A program made the translations under genes and the position numbers. Below, piece after piece: positions 6,707 to 9,045 of a DNA stretch of 9,045 nt. The stretch is from Thermotogaceae bacterium (lineage in GTDB: Bacteria; Thermotogota; Thermotogae; Thermotogales; Thermotogaceae). Every line of letters starts with the position of its first letter. Within the stretch, counting starts at the first letter, position 1. The stretch covers positions 1-9,045 of the forward strand of contig JALVXE010000140.1 in assembly GCA_027038385.1 (NCBI GenBank), given 5' to 3'. Below the pieces are notes generated by a model. That model searched no databases. It was not told the origin of the DNA and saw nothing but the letters and a program-made list of their open reading frames with translations.

Positions 6707-7684
6707 TCAGATTACCAGATACTCCTTCGCCGTTCTTCTGTCCATACCGTATCTGACAGCTTCTATAACGGTGACTATGTTCTTCATCTCGTATTCCAAA
6801 AGGTGGATGTATCCTATCACCATTTCGAGATCGTTCATGTAGTTCTTGACAAGAGTCAGGAATTTTCTGTAAAGGTACCTGTCGATGTGTCTTTCTATCA
6901 AAAACTCCCCTAGACTCTTGAGAGAGGATTCGAAATATTCATAATAGGGAGTTCCCCTCAACTTTGAAACCAGCTCCTCGGCACTCTTGGAAGATGCGAG
7001 ATCATCGAGTTGGTTCGTCTTGAACCTCCTTCCGAATGGTAGGAGCAGGTTCATAACCCTCTCCTTTTCATATCCAAAGAGCATCTTCGCTCTGTATATC
7101 CACATTATGTTCATGAGATCGACCTGGTCTTTGAAGAGCTTTATGACTCTTCTTGACCGGCTGGACAACCTCAGTTTCCTCAGAAGATGTGAGAAGTACC
7201 AATAGTCTAGGGAGTTTTCCATCTTCGCCAAATTTCCACCAGCTCCGTGAACAGATGAGAGTATCCTGTAGTAAGGCTTTCCCTTGAGCGACGAGACGAA
7301 ATCTTGAACACTTGAGTAGCTCTTTTTGCCAGGAAGGCACGCCAAAAACCTGTCCTCTATATCTTCGCCAGCGGTCAGTATTCTGAGCACTTTCTTAACG
7401 GTTTCTATCTCGCACCTTGTCATGACGTGTTTCAATATGAGCTTTTCTGGAAACGTAAAGTATTTCTCAAGGGACTCGAGTTCCGAGTTGTATCTCTTCT
7501 GGATAGCGGCTTCAAGATCTCGTCTGTGTATATCTTCGATATCTGGAACAAACTTACCATACGCCGTCCTCCTGAGTTTCGAGGCTATCTCTGGGACTGA
7601 GCCAGACGAAAGAAGCTCTTCCATTTCTTTCTCTTCTAGTAGCTCTGAGAGGAGAAATCCGATCTTTCCCACGACGGCGCTCAT
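6707..7684 (-). CDS. ntpC: V/A-type ATPase subunit C (rotor adaptor, d-type)
   Basis: Subunit C (eukaryotic d) is the cytoplasmic cone that links the proteolipid ring to the central stalk. The 325-residue, mostly helical protein fits the family length of about 320-350. It shows the three-fold internal pattern of this family, where a Glu/Asp-hydrophobic-Asn/Thr helix motif recurs: EIETVKKVLRILTAG (about 92-106), DQVDLMNIMWIYRAKML (186-202) and EYEMKNIVTVIEAVRYG (297-313). The last is preceded by GYIHL, as in known C subunits. A start at the ATG at 7684 overlaps the H stop by 4 nt (ATGA) and is preceded by AAGGTGAT. The gene sits before I and K, unlike the archaeal and Thermus operons, where C follows E. 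Confidence 0.93.
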   Translation of the reverse strand: MSAVVGKIGFLLSELLEEKEMEELLSSGSVPEIASKLRRTAYGKFVPDIEDIHRRDLEAAIQKRYNSELESLEKYFTFPEKLILKHVMTRCEIETVKKVLRILTAGEDIEDRFLACLPGKKSYSSVQDFVSSLKGKPYYRILSSVHGAGGNLAKMENSLDYWYFSHLLRKLRLSSRSRRVIKLFKDQVDLMNIMWIYRAKMLFGYEKERVMNLLLPFGRRFKTNQLDDLASSKSAEELVSKLRGTPYYEYFESSLKSLGEFLIERHIDRYLYRKFLTLVKNYMNDLEMVIGYIHLLEYEMKNIVTVIEAVRYGMDRRTAKEYLVI

Positions 7685-8007
7685 AGACCGATCACCTTAC
7701 TGGTAACGCTTTTCACGAATTCAGGCGAACTCTTCGAAAATTCCTCCATTATGCTCTTTGACTTTCCCTCGATCTTCCTTTCGAACTCTTCGAATTCCTT
7801 CTCTAGTTTTGACTTCAGACTGCTCATTTCCTTTTCAAGCTCTTCTCTGAGGCTCTCTAGCTTTTCCTCCAACTCTTTCTCAAAAGCCCTCTTTTCCTCT
7901 TCTATTTTCTTTTCAAACTTTTTCTTTTCAGAGTCCCTGAATTCTCTAGATTTTCTCTCCTCGTCCACTATCTTTTTCAAAACCTCTGAGAAGTCCACTT
8001 CCTCCAT
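7681..8007 (-). CDS. V/A-type ATPase subunit H/G-type coiled-coil peripheral-stalk protein
   Basis: This 108-residue protein is almost entirely charged heptad sequence: Glu and Lys dominate from about 15 to 85, with hydrophobic residues at regular spacing. No signal peptide or membrane segment is visible. Composition and length match the H subunit of archaeal ATPases (also called G in Thermus and NtpF in Enterococcus), which winds around the N-terminal helix of subunit E to make the peripheral stalk. Sequence alone is weak evidence because coils resemble each other. Its place as the first gene of the operon, where H normally lies, carries most of the identification. The ATG at 8007 is preceded by AGGGGGAGAT. 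The stop overlaps the start of subunit C by 4 nt. Confidence 0.82.
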   Translation of the reverse strand: MEEVDFSEVLKKIVDEERKSREFRDSEKKKFEKKIEEEKRAFEKELEEKLESLREELEKEMSSLKSKLEKEFEEFERKIEGKSKSIMEEFSKSSPEFVKSVTSKVIGL

Positions 8008-8031
8008 GTTATCTCCCCCTGTCGCGTGGAG

Positions 8032-8064
8032 ATTATAGTATAACCTTTAGTGATTATATTACAA
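8032..8064 (-). promoter_or_regulatory. Candidate sigma-70-type promoter of the ATPase operon
   Basis: On the minus strand a TTGTAA (-35-like, 8059-8064) and a TATACT (-10-like, 8037-8042) stand 16 bp apart. A perfect TATAAT (8032-8037) directly adjoins the latter but is too far from this -35 (21 bp). Transcription would start some 20 nt before the first subunit gene and leave room for its AGGGGGAGAT ribosome site (8011-8020). The A+T-rich patch stands out from the surrounding sequence. This is the only sizeable gap upstream of the operon, which supports the call; it rests on motif match alone. Confidence 0.5.
8033..8043. repeat. Short palindrome over the operon's candidate -10
   Basis: TTATAGTATAA is a perfect 5+1+5 inverted repeat in the divergent intergenic region. 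It overlaps the candidate -10 of the ATPase operon. It could be an operator half-pair, or simply the symmetry that arises when -10 hexamers adjoin. Confidence 0.3.
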
Positions 8065-8100
8065 CTCCCTGAAGTGAGAAAGAGTGCTCAATTTTTGGTG

Positions 8101-8135
8101 TACAATCTCTCCGGAAGATGAGCAAGGGAAGGGGA
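8101..8135 (+). promoter_or_regulatory. Possible -10 element and ribosome binding site of the GAF/GGDEF-like gene
   Basis: TACAAT at 8101-8106 could be the -10 of the divergent gene. No good -35 is present 16-18 bp upstream, so the promoter part is weak. The purine run GAAGGGGA (8128-8135) ends 4 nt before the GTG at 8140 and is a convincing Shine-Dalgarno that fixes this start. Confidence 0.35.
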
Positions 8136-8139
8136 AAGT

Positions 8140-9045
8140 GTGCTTGAAACCGTCCGAGAAATCTCTGATAGGCTCCTCCAAATGTTTCACGAGAACGTGG
8201 ATGTTTATGAATCTGTTAATCGCATATCTGATCTTTTGGATGAGATCCACGAAGGAGTGGAAGTTCTCATAGCCGATGTGGATAAAGACCTCATAGTTAT
8301 GAGCTTCGTCAAGGTCGATATACCGATAGCCAAAGACATGACGATACCCCTATCTAAGAAATGCATGCTCTGCTACATCGCAGACAACGGAAAAGAGCTT
8401 TATCTGAAAAACCTCTGGGATTTTTCAAAGGACGGTTACAAGCTCTCAGCTCTCAGAAAACCCTCCCGCGGTGAGAAGCTTTCTTTTCTGGGAATCCCTA
8501 TCAAGTCCTCCAGAAAAACGGTGGGAATAGTTGGGTTCTTCACTGATGGATACGACAGCATGAGTGAGGATGAGAAAGAAGCCTTCAGAATCGTTGCGAA
8601 GATTTTGGGATTCTTCATGAGGAGAATTCCGCGGAAGGATTTGGATATAGACAGGCTCACGGGATCTATAAACAGGGAGAAATTCATATCGATGATGGCA
8701 GATCTCAAGGGATATTCCTCGGTTCTGCTGATAAGGATTAGAGATCTTGACAGGATAAGGCTAGTTCTTGGATACAAGAAGAGAGACGAAGTTATCCGAG
8801 CACTCGCCTTTTCAATGAGGCACAACCTTCAAAGGGAAGAGTTGATAGTCAGATTGGGGGAGAACGTGTTTTCGGCGATTCTGAAGAGAGATATAAATCC
8901 TGAAAAATTCGTAAAGAGTGTGTCGGAAGATGTCTCTCACAGGACGGGAATACCGGTTGATCTGGAATACGGATATTCCAAAGTGAAAACAAGTGTTGAA
9001 TCTGCGCTGGACAGGGCGTCAAGCAACATGAGAAGGTACGGATGG
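8140..9045 (+). CDS. GAF-like sensor fused to a degenerate GGDEF domain (gene continues beyond the right edge)
   Basis: An open frame runs from GTG 8140 to the last base, giving 302 residues with no stop reached. A stop (TGA, 8119) closes the frame upstream, and GTG 8140 is the first usable start. It has GAAGGGGA at 8128-8135 at good spacing. Residues of about 15-160 look like a GAF sensor domain, including NGKELYLKNL and LGIPIKSSRKTVGIVGFF, preceded by Cys75-x-x-Cys78. Residues of about 165-302 follow the GGDEF fold: DRLTGSINREKF (171-182), then a strand and helix, and a final helix (ESALDRASSNMRRYG). The signature GG(D/E)EF is replaced by GENVF (240-244), and the product-inhibition RxxD site upstream reads QREE (231-234). 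By family knowledge, diguanylate cyclase activity is therefore unlikely, and a role as sensor or nucleotide-binding scaffold is more plausible. It diverges from the ATPase operon across 132 bp. No signal peptide is seen in the N-terminus. Confidence 0.82.
   Translation, partial: MLETVREISDRLLQMFHENVDVYESVNRISDLLDEIHEGVEVLIADVDKDLIVMSFVKVDIPIAKDMTIPLSKKCMLCYIADNGKELYLKNLWDFSKDGYKLSALRKPSRGEKLSFLGIPIKSSRKTVGIVGFFTDGYDSMSEDEKEAFRIVAKILGFFMRRIPRKDLDIDRLTGSINREKFISMMADLKGYSSVLLIRIRDLDRIRLVLGYKKRDEVIRALAFSMRHNLQREELIVRLGENVFSAILKRDINPEKFVKSVSEDVSHRTGIPVDLEYGYSKVKTSVESALDRASSNMRRYGW

Noticed and set aside
7681..8007. Coil-rich first gene as an unrelated structural protein
   Set aside because: Its length, the overlap with subunit C and its position at the operon head fit the H/G-type stalk subunit better, although composition alone would not decide it.
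8059..8272. Two small frames of 62-63 codons across the start of the GAF/GGDEF-like gene
   Set aside because: They overlap the real gene in other frames, end soon after, and have no family features. The frame from GTG 8140 stays open for 302 codons with GAF and GGDEF motifs.

Overview
The window is dominated by one V/A-type (vacuolar/archaeal-type) ATPase operon on the minus strand. It is flanked by a secreted metallophosphoesterase gene (minus strand, cut by the left edge) and by a divergent GAF plus degenerate-GGDEF signalling gene (plus strand, cut by the right edge). The DNA looks bacterial and thermophile-like: codon use is rich in AGA/AGG, ATA and GGA, nearly every gene has an AGG-rich ribosome binding site, and intergenic space is almost absent. 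A GAF-GGDEF protein next to a bacterial V/A-ATPase would fit a Thermotogota-like organism. Thermophilic Firmicutes or related anaerobes remain possible, because no rRNA or other phylogenetic marker is present.

Layout in the direction of operon transcription (right to left): a 132-bp divergent intergenic region (8008-8139) with a candidate promoter; subunit H/G-type peripheral-stalk coil (7681-8007); subunit C, also called d, the rotor cap (6707-7684); subunit I, also called a, the membrane stator (4828-6693); subunit K, also called c, the proteolipid ring (4406-4828); subunit F (4077-4400); subunit E (3518-4093); catalytic subunit A (1779-3521); nucleotide-binding subunit B (406-1773); then, 4 nt after the B stop, the metallophosphoesterase (1-401). 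Junctions are overlaps of 1-17 nt or gaps of 4-13 nt, which indicates one translationally coupled transcript. Going right from the intergenic region, the plus-strand GAF/GGDEF-like gene runs from 8140 past the window end.

Together the eight subunits supply the A3B3 head (A, B), the peripheral stalks (E, H), the stator and ion half-channels (I), the ring (K), the ring-to-stalk adaptor (C) and the small central-stalk subunit (F). The central shaft, subunit D, is not encoded anywhere in the window, although it normally follows B. Subunit K carries the ion-binding glutamate but lacks the glutamine and hydroxyl ligands of the sodium signature, so proton coupling is the simpler prediction.

The most notable points are the missing D gene with a secreted phosphoesterase in its place, the order H-C-I-K-F-E-A-B, the proton-like ion site in K, and a divergent regulator-like protein whose GGDEF motif has become GENVF. 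I saw no mobile element, CRISPR array, RNA gene or clearly new system. There is no stretch of 300 bases without a gene.
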